Notes: generated by a model from the letters alone, not told the origin. 64,000 nucleotides of DNA from Streptomyces sp. NBC_01669 (GCF_026339735.1 NZ_JAPEQG010000001.1:8803001-8867000); one strand, 5' to 3'. Numbered from the stretch's first letter, positions 7,887 to 17,187 are shown. Program-made: numbers and translations.

Positions 7887-9557
7887 TTACGAGCACGTCG
7901 TGTCGTGCCTGGGGGGCGTGCCGTCGAGGAGGTACGTGTTGACAGCCCTGGTCGCGCAGCGGTTGTGGGGGTAGGACCCGTGGCCCTCGGCCCGCACTGT
8001 CAGCAGGACGCCGACCTCCTTGCCCAGTTCGCCCGCCATGCGCTTGGCGCCCGTGTACGGCGTCGTCGGGTCGCCAGTGTTGGCGACGACGAGGATCGGG
8101 GAAGCGCCGTCCGCACTGACGTCGGGGGTGACGCGCTCGCCTTCGAACGGCCAGTCGTAGCAGAGGTAGACGCCCTGGGACCATGCCTCGCCGAAGACGG
8201 GGGAGGCCGCCTTGGTCCGCTTGATCATTTCCTCGGCTCCGGTGAATCCGGGGCGCAGGCTGGAGTCGGCGCAGGTGATCGCGACGAAGGCGGACACGCC
8301 GTTGCCGCCCGAGGTCTCGCTGCGGGCGCTGACGCCGGCCCAGGGCCGGACCCGGGCGCCTGGGGCGTGGTCGTACGCCCTCTGGAGCAACTTGCTGCTG
8401 GTGCCCCGCTCCATGACCTCGCTGAGCGCCTTCACCAGCGGACCCCAGCCTTCTTCGCCGAGGTCCGGGTAGTTCGCGATGGCGTGAGCGGTGAGATCTT
8501 TGTCGAGTTTCTCGCCGCCGTCGGTGGGGGCGGGCTCTTTCTCGAGCTTCGCCAGCACCTCGATGACGCGTTGGCCGGCCTGCTCGGGGTCGCTGCCGGT
8601 GGGGCAGTCGTCGTAAGTGATCGCGCAGTGTTGCGCGAAGCGGTCGAAGGCGAGCTGGACGGCCTTGACCTGGCTGAGGTTGTCCTGCAGGCGATCCTGC
8701 GTCGGATCGACGGGGGCTTCGAGCACGAGTCTGCCCGCGTTCTTCGGGAACAGGTGGGCGTAGACGCCACCCAGCTCGGTGCCGTAGGAGACGCCGAAGT
8801 AGTTCAGCTTCTCGTCACCGAGGAGATAGCGCATCAGGTCCAGATCGCGCGCCGTCTGCGAGGTGCCGACGTACGGCAGGAGCCCACCGGAGTGCTTCTC
8901 GCAGGCGTCGCTGCCCTCGAACTTTTTCTCCCCGCAGCTGACGGGGGCGGTCCTGCCTACACCTCGCGGATCGAAGCTGACCAGGTCGTAGCGCTCGCCC
9001 AGCGTGGCGTAGTCGCCCGCGTACCTGGGGAGCCCCATGACGCCGGACTGGCCGGGGCCTCCGAAGTTGAGGAGGAGCGACCCGATCCGCTTCCGCTCCC
9101 CTCCGGTGATCCTTTTCCGGATCATGGCGACGTCGATCGTGCCGCGGCCGGGCCGCCGGTAGTCCAACGGCGCCTTCATCGTGGCGCACTCCCAGTCGTC
9201 GCCCGGGACGTCACCGTCACCCTGCGCCGCGGACGGTGCCGGGCAGGCCGACCAGTCGAGCCGCTGGCCGACGGTGAAGGCCGCGGGCAGCCCCGGTGGC
9301 GGGTTCGTCGCCTTGGCCTCGGCCCGGCGGGGCGCCTCGCCGTCCTCGGCCGATGCGGACGGACTCGAGCCCGAGCTCTCGATGACATCGCACCCGGCCC
9401 CTGCGGCCGCCACGACCACGATGGCGATGGCGAGCAGGCCCGCGGCAGCGCGGCGGCGCAGAGCGGCGGACACCACAGCAAACCGAGAGCGACCACCGAA
9501 CCTGGCCACCCTCTTGCGGAAAGCCCAGGTCAAACGCTCCGAGATGCGCGTACGCAT
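7887..9557 (-). CDS. Secreted alpha/beta hydrolase, tripeptidyl aminopeptidase (S33, SlpD/E-like)
   Basis: 556 residues starting at ATG 9557, which has GGGGGA 7-8 bases upstream; the longer frame to 9635 lacks such a site. A hydrophobic segment ending in VAAAGAGC places a lipobox-like Cys near residue 56, suggesting a lipoprotein or exported enzyme. The body follows the Streptomyces tripeptidyl aminopeptidase pattern: LLLNFGGPGQSG oxyanion region, GVSYGTELG with nucleophile Ser near residue 257, ANTGDPTTPY with the acid Asp, and EGHGSYPHNRC with the catalytic His near the C-terminus. Such enzymes release tripeptides or amino acids from peptide N-termini outside the cell. The long 655-codon frame on the plus strand here is its antisense shadow. 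Confidence 0.85.
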   Translation of the reverse strand: MRTRISERLTWAFRKRVARFGGRSRFAVVSAALRRRAAAGLLAIAIVVVAAAGAGCDVIESSGSSPSASAEDGEAPRRAEAKATNPPPGLPAAFTVGQRLDWSACPAPSAAQGDGDVPGDDWECATMKAPLDYRRPGRGTIDVAMIRKRITGGERKRIGSLLLNFGGPGQSGVMGLPRYAGDYATLGERYDLVSFDPRGVGRTAPVSCGEKKFEGSDACEKHSGGLLPYVGTSQTARDLDLMRYLLGDEKLNYFGVSYGTELGGVYAHLFPKNAGRLVLEAPVDPTQDRLQDNLSQVKAVQLAFDRFAQHCAITYDDCPTGSDPEQAGQRVIEVLAKLEKEPAPTDGGEKLDKDLTAHAIANYPDLGEEGWGPLVKALSEVMERGTSSKLLQRAYDHAPGARVRPWAGVSARSETSGGNGVSAFVAITCADSSLRPGFTGAEEMIKRTKAASPVFGEAWSQGVYLCYDWPFEGERVTPDVSADGASPILVVANTGDPTTPYTGAKRMAGELGKEVGVLLTVRAEGHGSYPHNRCATRAVNTYLLDGTPPRHDTTCS

Positions 9558-9640
9558 CCGCGAGTCCCCCTGCCCCCGGCACACCAGAACGCCATACCGC
9601 TCAAACTTCGACGGCACGAACCTACTGATCGTCAAGGCTC

Positions 9641-9952
9641 GATGGCAATGGTTACAAGCACGCTCCGCTCGACGCGGACCAGGCGCGCGAGGACATCTGC
9701 CGTCCCACCTTCATGCTGAAGAAGCTCCCCGGATACACCGGCGAGCCGCGCATCTGCGAACTGGTCCGGTTCCAGACCGAGGACATCACCGTCAAAGGGG
9801 CCTGGACCGGTCCTGCCCGGCTGCAGCTCTTCCAGCACGCCCTGGCGCCCATGGCGGACCTCCCGGTCCTGGAAGTCCTCTCCGCGAGCCACGTCCTGAC
9901 CGACCTCACCCTGTCGCCCCCCGAGGTCGTCCACGACTACCTCGCCCGGTGA
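9641..9952 (+). pseudogene. Acetoacetate decarboxylase, C-terminal part only
   Basis: From about 9641 the frame reads GNGYKHAPLDADQARE, then MLKKLPGYTG, ITVKGAWTGPARL, and ends LTLSPPEVVHDYL at a stop near 9952. This matches the C-terminal 100 residues of acetoacetate decarboxylase-family proteins (usual length 250-260). The N-terminal half with the Schiff-base lysine is missing; DNA upstream belongs to the aminopeptidase promoter region. The following gene, also broken, is a 3-hydroxyacyl-CoA dehydrogenase, a common neighbour of such decarboxylases in Streptomyces. Confidence 0.72.
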
Positions 9953-9987
9953 AGTCCTCGCGGGACACACGAAAATGAGGAGCCATC

Positions 9988-10970
9988 ATGAACGACACTT
10001 CCGCCGTCCCCCGCTCCGCTCCGGGGCCCTGGCAGAACGTCACGGTCGTCTATCCGCGCCACCGAGATCGCGCAGGCGCTGCAGCAGCCCGGACGGCTCG
10101 TCATCGGTCATCCCTTCAACCGTTCCTGGGCAGTGAGCAGGAGTGAGTCCCGACTCACCGGCACGCCCCGAACGGTCTTGGGCGCACTGGTCCTCCGCTT
10201 TCGCGTCCCGGGCGGCGACGCATATCCCGTATGCGGTCCGTCCCAAGTGGGCGGAATCCCTACGACCTGGCCATATGGGTGTGGCCAGAGGCGACGGGGA
10301 GGCCCCGAACCATCTCTCCGGTAGAACGGGGGCCCCGACTGCTGACACCACACCCGGCGTCCCAGATCGCACCGAGAACGATACGCACACCCCGCCGGGC
10401 ATACCCGCAGCTCCTCGCGCCGTTCACCCAATCGTGCCCATGTTCGCCAAAACGATGTGCCTGCCCAGCAGTTGTGAACCCTCCGCACCTCGTCCCGCTG
10501 GTGGAGGTAGTCCCCGGCGAGAAGACCGATCCGGAGGTCGTGCAGCGCGCCGTCGACTTCTACACGGCCCTCGGCAAGAAGCCCCGCGTGCTGCGCAAGG
10601 AGGTGCCGGGATTCGTTGCCAACCGTCTGCAGCCGCGCTCTTTCGCGAGGCGGTCAACCTCGTCGCTCGGGGCGTGGTGACCGAGGAGGAGCTCGACGAG
10701 ATCGTCACGTCCTCCATCGGCCTGCGGTGGGCCGTCGCCGGCCCGTTCCGCAGCTTCCATCTCGGCGGCGGCCCCGGCGGCCTGCCGGCCTTCCTGGAGC
10801 ACCTCGGCCCCGCACTGGAGGCCCAGTGGTGTGACCTCGGTACCCCCAAACTGGGCGAGAAGACCGTGCAGTTGCTCTCCGAACAGGCCCGCTTCGGTGC
10901 GACCATCCAGGAGATGCAGACCGCTCGGGACGCCGCGCAGATCAAGATCATGCGCGCCCTCGAGGAATGA
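9988..10970 (+). pseudogene. 3-hydroxyacyl-CoA dehydrogenase, broken by deletion, insertion and frameshift
   Basis: Begins at ATG 9988 with a good ribosome binding site (GAGGAG), reading MNDTSAVPRSAPGPWQNVTV, then loses the whole NAD-binding domain and resumes near 10060 as ATEIAQALQQPGRLVIGHPFN. There a 355-bp insertion intervenes. After it the protein continues PPHLVPLVEVVPGEK, then KEVPGFVANRLQ, where one base is missing near 10630 before ALFREAVNLVARG and the rest to the TGA at 10968-10970. The HPFNPPHLVPLVEVV block and the GFVANRLQ block are classic for 3-hydroxyacyl-CoA/carnitine dehydrogenases. Three independent lesions show long decay. It lay directly after the decarboxylase in a former operon. 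Confidence 0.8.
10122..10476. mobile_element. 355-bp MITE-like insertion with 4-bp target duplication
   Basis: The conserved HPFNPPHLVPL coding block is split exactly: codons for HPFN end at AACC (10118-10121), and AACC recurs at 10477-10480 followed by CTCCGCACCTC. Removing 10122-10476 plus one AACC restores the reading frame perfectly. Near both ends lies CTGGGCAG in inverted orientation (10126-10133 and its complement at 10461-10468), offset 4 and 8 bases from the junctions. It encodes no transposase. It looks like a non-autonomous element moved by an enzyme elsewhere, though the end repeats are too poor to name a family. Confidence 0.6.
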
Positions 10971-10973
10971 GCC

Positions 10974-11066
10974 ATGCGGGCCCGGGCCGTCCACCGGGTG
11001 TTCGCCTCCTGCGGCCAGGAAGCCTTCTTCGAAGGCCACGTCCACGCGCTGCGGACCCTTGGTGCG
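10974..11066 (+). pseudogene. IS21-family IstA transposase scrap
   Basis: About 30 codons read RAVHRVFASCGQEAFFEGHV followed by HALRTLG, the segment around the catalytic domain of IS21 IstA transposases. Nothing before or after matches, so it is a small internal fragment. Confidence 0.55.
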
Positions 11067-11562
11067 ATGTGCCGGTTTGGTGTCAGTGGGTGGATGTCAG
11101 TGACGGTGTGTCAGACGAGATGGTGTTGCTGACGTGGTGTTATGGGAACGGTGGAGCAGGTTCTCTTTCGGTTTGAGCGTCTGAGAATGCCTGATCTCCA
11201 GACCGCCTCGGCGTTCTCAGCGCGTGGTCGATCGGGTTCGTGGTCCGTAGGTGGATCAAAACCCAGCGCGCCGTCGCCGTCGCCGACGGCCAGGACCGGG
11301 TGGTGTCGATCTCGTGACGGTGCCCGGCGACTGGGGATCACTGGTTTCGGCGGGCATCGCGGCCTCGGTTCCTGAGCGCGAGCCGTTGTCCGTTTACATC
11401 GGGGCCGAGTACCGCTGGGCGGCTTGCCCTCGTAGCTCCGCTACAAGGGCTTCCGGCCGCCTTGCGATCGCACGCACTGGACGACGCTCCTCGGGCAAAC
11501 ATTGCCGGTCACAGCACGGGCAAGGCCGCGCGAGAAAGGCGAAGCACGGGCGGACCCCGAGG
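11067..11562. other. No recognisable gene
   Basis: About 500 bases between the IstA scrap and the GntR regulator. Several short frames exist (for example one reading VVRRWIKTQRAVAVADGQ) but none shows a family match, start signal or consistent codon bias. I treat it as degraded insertion-sequence DNA. Confidence 0.4.
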
Positions 11563-12288
11563 TCAGGCGCCCGCCTCAGGGTTCGCCGGTGGTTCAGGGT
11601 CCGGTTCCGGTGCCTGCGGCAGGAAGGCGTGCAGCCACCTCTCCGTATGCGCCACATGTGCGGACGCCGCAGCCGCCGCCGCCACCGGGTCCCTGTTCGC
11701 GATCGCCGTCGCGATCGCTCGGTGGTCCTCGTCGCTGGAGCGCTTGATGCGGGGGCCCTCGGGCAGGGTGAAGACCTGGTACGTGCGGGAGCGGGCGCGG
11801 AAGACTCCCAGGAGGGACTTGAGGGTCGGGTTGCCACCGATGCGGGCGATCTCTGCGTGGAAGTCCTGGTCGAGCGCCGAGACCCGGTCCGGATCCTCGG
11901 TGGCCTCCATCGCCTCCATGTACGCGAAGATCGTGCTCAGCGACTCGGGCGTGATCCGCGCCGCCGCCTGCGCCGCCGCGTGCGACTCCAGGACGCGCCG
12001 GATCTCGTACATCTCCAGGAGCCCGGTCAGCGGCAGCAGGTCGACGGTGAGCGAGAGGCTGCCGACGATGTCCTCGGGCCGGAGTTGCGAAACGTACGTA
12101 CCGGAGCCATGGCGCGGTTCGATCACGCCGAGTGCCGCGAGCATACGAACCCCCTCGCGCAACGAGCCGCGCGAGACGCCGAGTTCCTCGCAGAGGTCGC
12201 TCTCGGGCGGGATGCGCTGTCCGGCGACGAGACGCCCGTCAGCGATCATGCGGCGCAGGCCGTGGAACGCCTGGTCGACTGCGGACAT
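11563..12288 (-). CDS. GntR-family regulator, FadR/FCD subgroup
   Basis: 241 residues from ATG 12288, preceded by GAGAGG. The N-terminal winged helix reads LRRMIADGRLVAGQRIPPES, then the recognition helix ELGVSRGSLREGVRML and wing HGSGTYV. The C-terminal part is the all-helical FCD ligand domain: EIRRVLESHAA, DQDFHAEIARIGGNP and DEDHRAIATAIANRD provide the Asp/His positions that usually hold a metal and a carboxylate ligand. It is transcribed away from the aminotransferase-ABC transporter operon and very likely represses it in response to a sugar acid or organic acid. Palindromes in the shared promoter region fit this. Confidence 0.88.
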   Translation of the reverse strand: MSAVDQAFHGLRRMIADGRLVAGQRIPPESDLCEELGVSRGSLREGVRMLAALGVIEPRHGSGTYVSQLRPEDIVGSLSLTVDLLPLTGLLEMYEIRRVLESHAAAQAAARITPESLSTIFAYMEAMEATEDPDRVSALDQDFHAEIARIGGNPTLKSLLGVFRARSRTYQVFTLPEGPRIKRSSDEDHRAIATAIANRDPVAAAAAASAHVAHTERWLHAFLPQAPEPDPEPPANPEAGA

Positions 12289-12397
12289 CGCTTCACCTCT
12301 CAAGACATCGACGGCGGCGGTCCGGTGGAACCGCCCACGGTCGAATGTGTTGCCGATCCTACAGGCTCATTGGATCTCTTCCATGATTCCTTCCCAA

Positions 12398-12431
12398 GTC
12401 ATCTGATGACCTCACTGGTCTCAGGTAACCA
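12398..12431. promoter_or_regulatory. Candidate operator(s) between FCD regulator and ABC operon
   Basis: GTCATCTGATGAC at 12398-12410 is a perfect 6+1+6 palindrome, and TGGTCTCAGGTAACCA at 12416-12431 is an inverted repeat TGGT-N8-ACCA. A half-copy AAGTCATC recurs about 90 bases downstream near 12485. TGGT...ACCA type sites are common for FadR-subfamily regulators, so these are candidate binding sites of the divergent regulator. Confidence 0.5.
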
Positions 12432-12560
12432 ATTCGTGAACAACCTTGTTCTTTCCCGAGCCCAGTGTCAGGATGCGCCGCAAGTCATCAGACCTCTTTC
12501 TACGACTGTCCGATGTATCGACCGTGGCGTCCGCCGAGTCGACGAGGCCAAGGGGAGATC

Positions 12561-13805
12561 TTGAACCACCTGAGCGAGACCTGTGTCACCACGGCACCCC
12601 GCCCCCTGCTGCTGGCCGACGGCCGGCCGGCGATCGAGGCGTGGTCGCTGCTGGCCGCGCACCAGCACCTCAACCACGGGTCGTTCGGGGCGGTCCCGCT
12701 CGTCGCGCAGCGGGAGCAGGGCCGGCTGCGCGAGGAGATGGACCGCTCGCCCGGCACATGGTTCCCGGCCCTCCCGGCACGCGTGGCGGCGGCGCGGACG
12801 GAGATCGCCGCGTTCCTGCGGGTCCCTGCCAACGACCTCGCCCTCGTGCCCAACGCGAGCGGTGGCGCGAGCGTCGTCTACGCGAACGTCCCGGCGAGGC
12901 CCGGCGGCGAGATCGTCGTGACCGACCACGGCTACGGCGCGGTGACCATGGGCGCCCGCCGTCTCGCACGCCGCTGGGGCGGCACCGTCCGGACCGCGCG
13001 GGTCCCGCTCGACGCCGGCGAGGACGAGGCGTACGAGGCGGTGGCCGTCCAACTCACCGGCGCCACCGGGCTGATCGTCCTGGACCACATCACCTCGGCC
13101 ACCGCCCGCTGGATGCCGGTGGAGCGGATCGGCGCGCTGGCGCGGGAGCGCGGGATTCCGCTCCTGGTCGACGGCGCGCACGTGCCCGGCCTCGCCGAGG
13201 ACCCGCTCGCGGGCCTGGACTGCGACGCGTGGATCGGCAACCTGCACAAGTTCGGCTGCGCGCCTCGCGGTACGTCGGCCCTGGTCGCCCGGGGACCGCT
13301 GCGGGACGCGCTCTACCCGCTGATCGACTCCTGGGGCGCCGAGGAACCGTTCCCGCACCGCTTCGACACCCAGGGCACCATCGACGCGACGAGCTATCTC
13401 GCGGCCCCGACCGCCCTCGACTTCATCGACGGCGTCTGGGGCTGGGACACGGCCCGTACGTACATGACGGAACTCGCGGACTACGCGGAACGCCTCATCG
13501 GTGACGCCTTCGCCGAGGCCACCGGCGTCGGCGCCGCCGTGGACGTCGGCATGCCGGTCAACGCGCTGCGCCTCGTACGGCTCCCCGACGGTCTGGGCAC
13601 GACCCACGCCGCGGCCGACGCGCTGCGCGACCGGGTTGCCGCCGAACTGGGCGTCGAGGCCGCGTTCACGAGCTTCGGCGGCGCCGGGTACTTCCGCCTG
13701 TCGACGCACGTCTACAACACCGCCGCCGACTTCGAGGACTTCGTCGAGCGTTGCGTTCCCGTGCTCGTCGACTGGGCCCGCGCCCCGCAAGCCATGTCCC
13801 AGTGA
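12561..13805 (+). CDS. Class V aminotransferase (isopenicillin-N epimerase-like, PLP)
   Basis: About 414 residues. I place the start at TTG 12561 (LNHLSETCVTTAP), after AGGGGAG; spacing is short and the true start is uncertain, but the longer frame to 12465 runs over the presumed operator DNA. Fold-type I PLP features: NHGSFGAVP near the N-terminus, PNASGGASVVYAN, LIVLDHITSAT, VDGAHVPG (Asp and His contacting PLP) and DAWIGNLHKFGCAPRG containing the Schiff-base Lys. This is the isopenicillin-N epimerase/cysteine desulfurase branch. It heads a four-gene operon with a sugar-type ABC importer, so it probably acts on the imported amino compound. Confidence 0.8.
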   Translation: MNHLSETCVTTAPRPLLLADGRPAIEAWSLLAAHQHLNHGSFGAVPLVAQREQGRLREEMDRSPGTWFPALPARVAAARTEIAAFLRVPANDLALVPNASGGASVVYANVPARPGGEIVVTDHGYGAVTMGARRLARRWGGTVRTARVPLDAGEDEAYEAVAVQLTGATGLIVLDHITSATARWMPVERIGALARERGIPLLVDGAHVPGLAEDPLAGLDCDAWIGNLHKFGCAPRGTSALVARGPLRDALYPLIDSWGAEEPFPHRFDTQGTIDATSYLAAPTALDFIDGVWGWDTARTYMTELADYAERLIGDAFAEATGVGAAVDVGMPVNALRLVRLPDGLGTTHAAADALRDRVAAELGVEAAFTSFGGAGYFRLSTHVYNTAADFEDFVERCVPVLVDWARAPQAMSQ

Positions 13806-13865
13806 CCCCCGCCGCCCCCTGTCCTGCATCACCGTCACCGATCCCCTGGAACTGGGAGGACAACA

Positions 13866-15170
13866 GTGTTGAGCAGAAGAAGGACCGCCACGGCGCTCTG
13901 TCTCGCCGCCGCTCTCGTGCTGTCGGGCTGTGCCGTGGGAGGAGGCGCCGCCGCTGACGGCACCGTCACCCTGCACATGGTCGAGAGCCTCACCAACCCC
14001 ACCCGTACCGCCGTCCTGAAGGACCTCATAGGGGAGTTCGAGAAGCAGAACCCCAAGATCAAGGTCGATCTGATCTCACCGCCCACCGATCAGGCAGACC
14101 AGAAGATCCAGCAGATGCTCCAGTCCGGCAGCGGCATCGACACCTTGGAGGTCCGGGACATCACGTCGGGGCCGTGGTCGACCAACCACTGGCTGTACGA
14201 CATGAGCAAGGACCTGAAGGGCTGGGCCGGCTGGGACGAGCTGACGGACAACACCGTCAAGTACGCCAAGGACGCCAAGGGCCGCACGTACTACATCCCG
14301 TACGGCTTCTACGGACTCAGCCTCTTCTACCGCAGCGATCTGGTCACCGGGGCCGGCTTCAAGAACCCGCCCGCGAGCTGGGACGACCTCCTTGAGCAGG
14401 CCACCGCGATCCAGAATCCGGGCAAGCGCCAGTACGGGTACGCGTTCCGGGGCGGGACGAACGCCAACAGCAACGCCGTGGCCGTCATCGAGGCGTACGT
14501 CGCCGACAAGATCGACCGCGACAACGGCTTCAAGCTCACCGACGGCAGGACGATCTTCTCGGCGCCGGAAGCGCTCACCGCACTCAAGACGTACTTCGCC
14601 CTGTTCAAGAAGGCGTCGCCGCCATCGTCCGTCGCCTGGGGCTACCCGGAGATGGTCGAGGGCTTCTCCAACGGCTCGACGGCGTTTCTCCTCCAGGACC
14701 CGGAAGTCATTGCGACGCTCGGCGAGTCGAAGGCGATCAGTCAGCAGCAGTGGACAACGGCGCCGCTGCTCACCGGGCCCAGCGGCAAGGCCGTCCAGCC
14801 GGTGGCGACCGCGGGCTGGGGGATCGCAGCGGGCAGCAAGCACAAGGCGGAGGCCACCAAGCTGGTCAAGTTCCTCGCCGAGGGCGACGCGGCCACCACG
14901 TTCGACAAGAAGAACAGCCTGGTGCCCATTCTGAAGAGCGCCGCCGACGACACGTACTACAAGACCGGCGCCTGGGCGAGCTACGTGAAGATGACGGAGA
15001 ACCCGGACGCGTACATCACCGTCACGCAGCCGCGTGACTCTTCCTGGTGGACCGAGTGGATCCAGAAGTCGGATGCCGACATCCAGAAGGTGCTGCTCGG
15101 CAAGATGACGCCCGAGCAGCTCCTCACCGGCTGGGACTCCTACTGGACCGCCAAGTGGAAGAGTCAGTGA
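13866..15170 (+). CDS. ABC sugar-type substrate-binding lipoprotein (family 1)
   Basis: 434 residues from GTG 13866 with GGGAGGA upstream. A signal peptide ends in the lipobox LVLSGC (Cys near residue 22), so it is a membrane-anchored lipoprotein. The mature part follows the family 1 pattern: LKDLIGEFEKQNPKIKVDL at the start, QKIQQMLQSGSGIDTLEV, YYIPYGFYGLSLFYR, NGSTAFLLQDPEV and a C-terminal AGSKHKAEATKLVKFLAEG. Such proteins bind oligosaccharides or related polyols. Its stop overlaps the next start (GTGA), showing translational coupling with the permeases. Confidence 0.88.
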   Translation: MLSRRRTATALCLAAALVLSGCAVGGGAAADGTVTLHMVESLTNPTRTAVLKDLIGEFEKQNPKIKVDLISPPTDQADQKIQQMLQSGSGIDTLEVRDITSGPWSTNHWLYDMSKDLKGWAGWDELTDNTVKYAKDAKGRTYYIPYGFYGLSLFYRSDLVTGAGFKNPPASWDDLLEQATAIQNPGKRQYGYAFRGGTNANSNAVAVIEAYVADKIDRDNGFKLTDGRTIFSAPEALTALKTYFALFKKASPPSSVAWGYPEMVEGFSNGSTAFLLQDPEVIATLGESKAISQQQWTTAPLLTGPSGKAVQPVATAGWGIAAGSKHKAEATKLVKFLAEGDAATTFDKKNSLVPILKSAADDTYYKTGAWASYVKMTENPDAYITVTQPRDSSWWTEWIQKSDADIQKVLLGKMTPEQLLTGWDSYWTAKWKSQ

Positions 15171-16333
15171 AGGAGCCGGTGGCGTTCCCCTCCGCGCGGC
15201 CGGAGGGGGAGCCGGGCGGGACGCCCACGCCCACCACCTGTAGTACGGACGCCGCCGTGGGAGCCCGCCCGGACGTCGGCCCGGATGCCGGTACGGGCCT
15301 CCGCGCCGGCGCCGGCGGGCGCGGCTCCACCGCCGCCTCCACCTCCGCCCCGACGGCCCCCCGCCCACGCCGACCCGTCTTCACCGGCCGTCAAGGGCTG
15401 ACCGTCGCCGCCTTCATGGCTCCGGCCGCCCTGTTCGTCGCGGTGTTCATCTACTACCCGATGATCGCGGGCAGTCAGATGGCCTTCCGGAACTGGAACC
15501 TGAACGACCTCACCGACACCTCCTGGGTGGGGCTGAAGAACTTCCGGGAGATCTTCACCGACCCGGTGTTCGGCACGGTCCTGAGCAATACCGGGATCTG
15601 GGTCGTGGGATCGATCGTGCCGCAGTTCGTCATCGGGTTCGCCATCGCGCTGTGGCTGCGCCGCCGGTTTCGTTTCCGCGGGCTCTACCAGGCGTTGATC
15701 TTCTTCCCGTGGGCCATTTCCGGATTCCTGATCGGCATCCTGTTCCGCTGGATGTTCAACAGTGAATTCGGTGTCGTCAACGACCTGTTGGAGAAGGCCG
15801 GTCTGATCAACGAGCCGATTCCCTGGCTCGCCGATCCGAAGACCGCGATGGTCGCCGTACTCATCGCCAACATCTGGTACGGCGTCACGTTCTTCGCCAT
15901 TATGATCCTCGCCGCCCTCCAGTCCATACCGGACGAAATCTACGAAGCGGCCGAGATCGACGGCGCGGGCAAGGTCCGCACGCTGTTCCAGATCACGATT
16001 CCCTCCATCCGGGGAACACTGTCGCTGACCGTACTGCTCCGCGTCATCTGGATCTTCAACTTCCCCGACCTCATCTTCGCGATGACCGGCGGCGGACCGT
16101 CCAACGAGACGCACATCGTGACCACGTGGATGATCACTGTGACCCAACAGGGCGACTACGGAAGGGCTTCGGCGATCGGCCTCATCGTCGTTGCGATGCT
16201 CCTGGTCTTCTCGGTCTTCCATCTGACGGCCACGCGCGAGAAGTCGGCCACCGGCGGAAGGCCGACCACCGGCGGGAAGCGCGCCACCGGCCGCAATCCG
16301 AGGACGCGCAAGACGAAAGGAACAGTTTCGTGA
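15167..16333 (+). CDS. ABC sugar-type permease 1 (MalF-like)
   Basis: 388 residues from GTG 15167, which overlaps the stop of the binding protein gene. A polar, Pro/Gly-rich N-terminal tail of about 75 residues precedes six hydrophobic helices beginning GLTVAAFMAPAALFVAVFI. The EAA loop that contacts the ATPase is EAAEIDGAGKVRTLFQITIP, followed by the usual GGP stretch MTGGGPSNET. A basic, Thr/Gly-rich C-terminal tail (KRATGRNPRTRKTKG) is unusual but only an extension. No ATPase gene is present; in Streptomyces such importers typically share the multitasking ATPase MsiK. Confidence 0.88.
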   Translation: MKEPVAFPSARPEGEPGGTPTPTTCSTDAAVGARPDVGPDAGTGLRAGAGGRGSTAASTSAPTAPRPRRPVFTGRQGLTVAAFMAPAALFVAVFIYYPMIAGSQMAFRNWNLNDLTDTSWVGLKNFREIFTDPVFGTVLSNTGIWVVGSIVPQFVIGFAIALWLRRRFRFRGLYQALIFFPWAISGFLIGILFRWMFNSEFGVVNDLLEKAGLINEPIPWLADPKTAMVAVLIANIWYGVTFFAIMILAALQSIPDEIYEAAEIDGAGKVRTLFQITIPSIRGTLSLTVLLRVIWIFNFPDLIFAMTGGGPSNETHIVTTWMITVTQQGDYGRASAIGLIVVAMLLVFSVFHLTATREKSATGGRPTTGGKRATGRNPRTRKTKGTVS

Positions 16334-17166
16334 TCGGGAAGGAGTCCGCCGCAGGGCGCACGGTCCGTATCCTCTTTCTCTCCCTCTGGCTGGCCGTCAC
16401 GGTGTTCCCGCTGTACTGGATCACCGTCACGTCCTTCAAGAGCCCCGGGACGATCTTCTCCTTCCCGATCTCCTACTGGCCCACGCACTTCTCCCTGGAG
16501 AACTACACCGGGCTTTTCCGTGAGGCGAAGTTCGGGGTCTATCTCACCAACAGTCTGATCATCGCGACGGCCGCCGGAACGGTGGCGACCGCGATATCGA
16601 TGCTGTCGGCGTACGTGCTGGCCCGTTTCGAGTTCCGCAGCAAGGGTGCGGTGCTGATGGCGGCCCTCGTCACGCAGATGATCCCGTCGTTCATCGCGCT
16701 CGGCCCGCTCTACATGATGATGACGGAACTGAACCTGGTGGACAGCCGGTTCGGGCTCACTCTCGTCTACATCGCGGTGTGCATTCCCTTCTGCACGGTC
16801 ATGCTCCGCGGTTTCTTCGAGAACATCCCGGACGCGCTGGAGGAAGCCGCCATGATCGACGGCTGCTCACGCCTCGGGGCCCTGTTCCGGGTGCTCCTTC
16901 CGGTGATGCGGCCCGGAATCGTCGCCGCCTTCATCTTCAACTTCGTCAACTGCTGGAACGAACTGTTCCTGTCGGTGACCCTGATGAACGGCGACGCCCG
17001 CAAGACGGTCCCCACGGCGCTGAACGGCTTCATCTCCAGCTTCAACATCGACTGGGGCTCCATGTCCGCCGCGGCGGTCCTCACCATCGCCCCGACGATG
17101 ATCCTCTTCGCCTTCGCGAGCCGCCATATCGTGCAGGGGCTCACTTCGGGGGCGGTCAAGGGGTAG
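16330..17166 (+). CDS. ABC sugar-type permease 2 (MalG-like)
   Basis: 278 residues from GTG 16330, overlapping the preceding stop as GTGA. Six hydrophobic helices; FPLYWITVTSFKSPGTIFS near the N-terminus and the EAA loop EAAMIDGCSRLGALFRVLLP are typical of the MalG-type partner. It forms the membrane channel with the preceding permease. The operon is coherent up to here; the following DNA starts a gene with a good ribosome binding site that is soon lost, so downstream enzymes of the pathway may have been deleted. Confidence 0.88.
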   Translation: MIGKESAAGRTVRILFLSLWLAVTVFPLYWITVTSFKSPGTIFSFPISYWPTHFSLENYTGLFREAKFGVYLTNSLIIATAAGTVATAISMLSAYVLARFEFRSKGAVLMAALVTQMIPSFIALGPLYMMMTELNLVDSRFGLTLVYIAVCIPFCTVMLRGFFENIPDALEEAAMIDGCSRLGALFRVLLPVMRPGIVAAFIFNFVNCWNELFLSVTLMNGDARKTVPTALNGFISSFNIDWGSMSAAAVLTIAPTMILFAFASRHIVQGLTSGAVKG

Positions 17167-17187
17167 GGCAACGAAGGAGGTCTCCAC

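Noticed and set aside
7752..9719. 655-codon open frame on the plus strand
   Set aside because: Antisense shadow of the aminopeptidase gene; composition reflects complement of G/C-biased codons and there is no family match.
14076..15368. 430-codon minus-strand frame opposite the ABC binding protein
   Set aside because: Arg/Gly/Pro-rich shadow of a clear lipoprotein gene on the plus strand.
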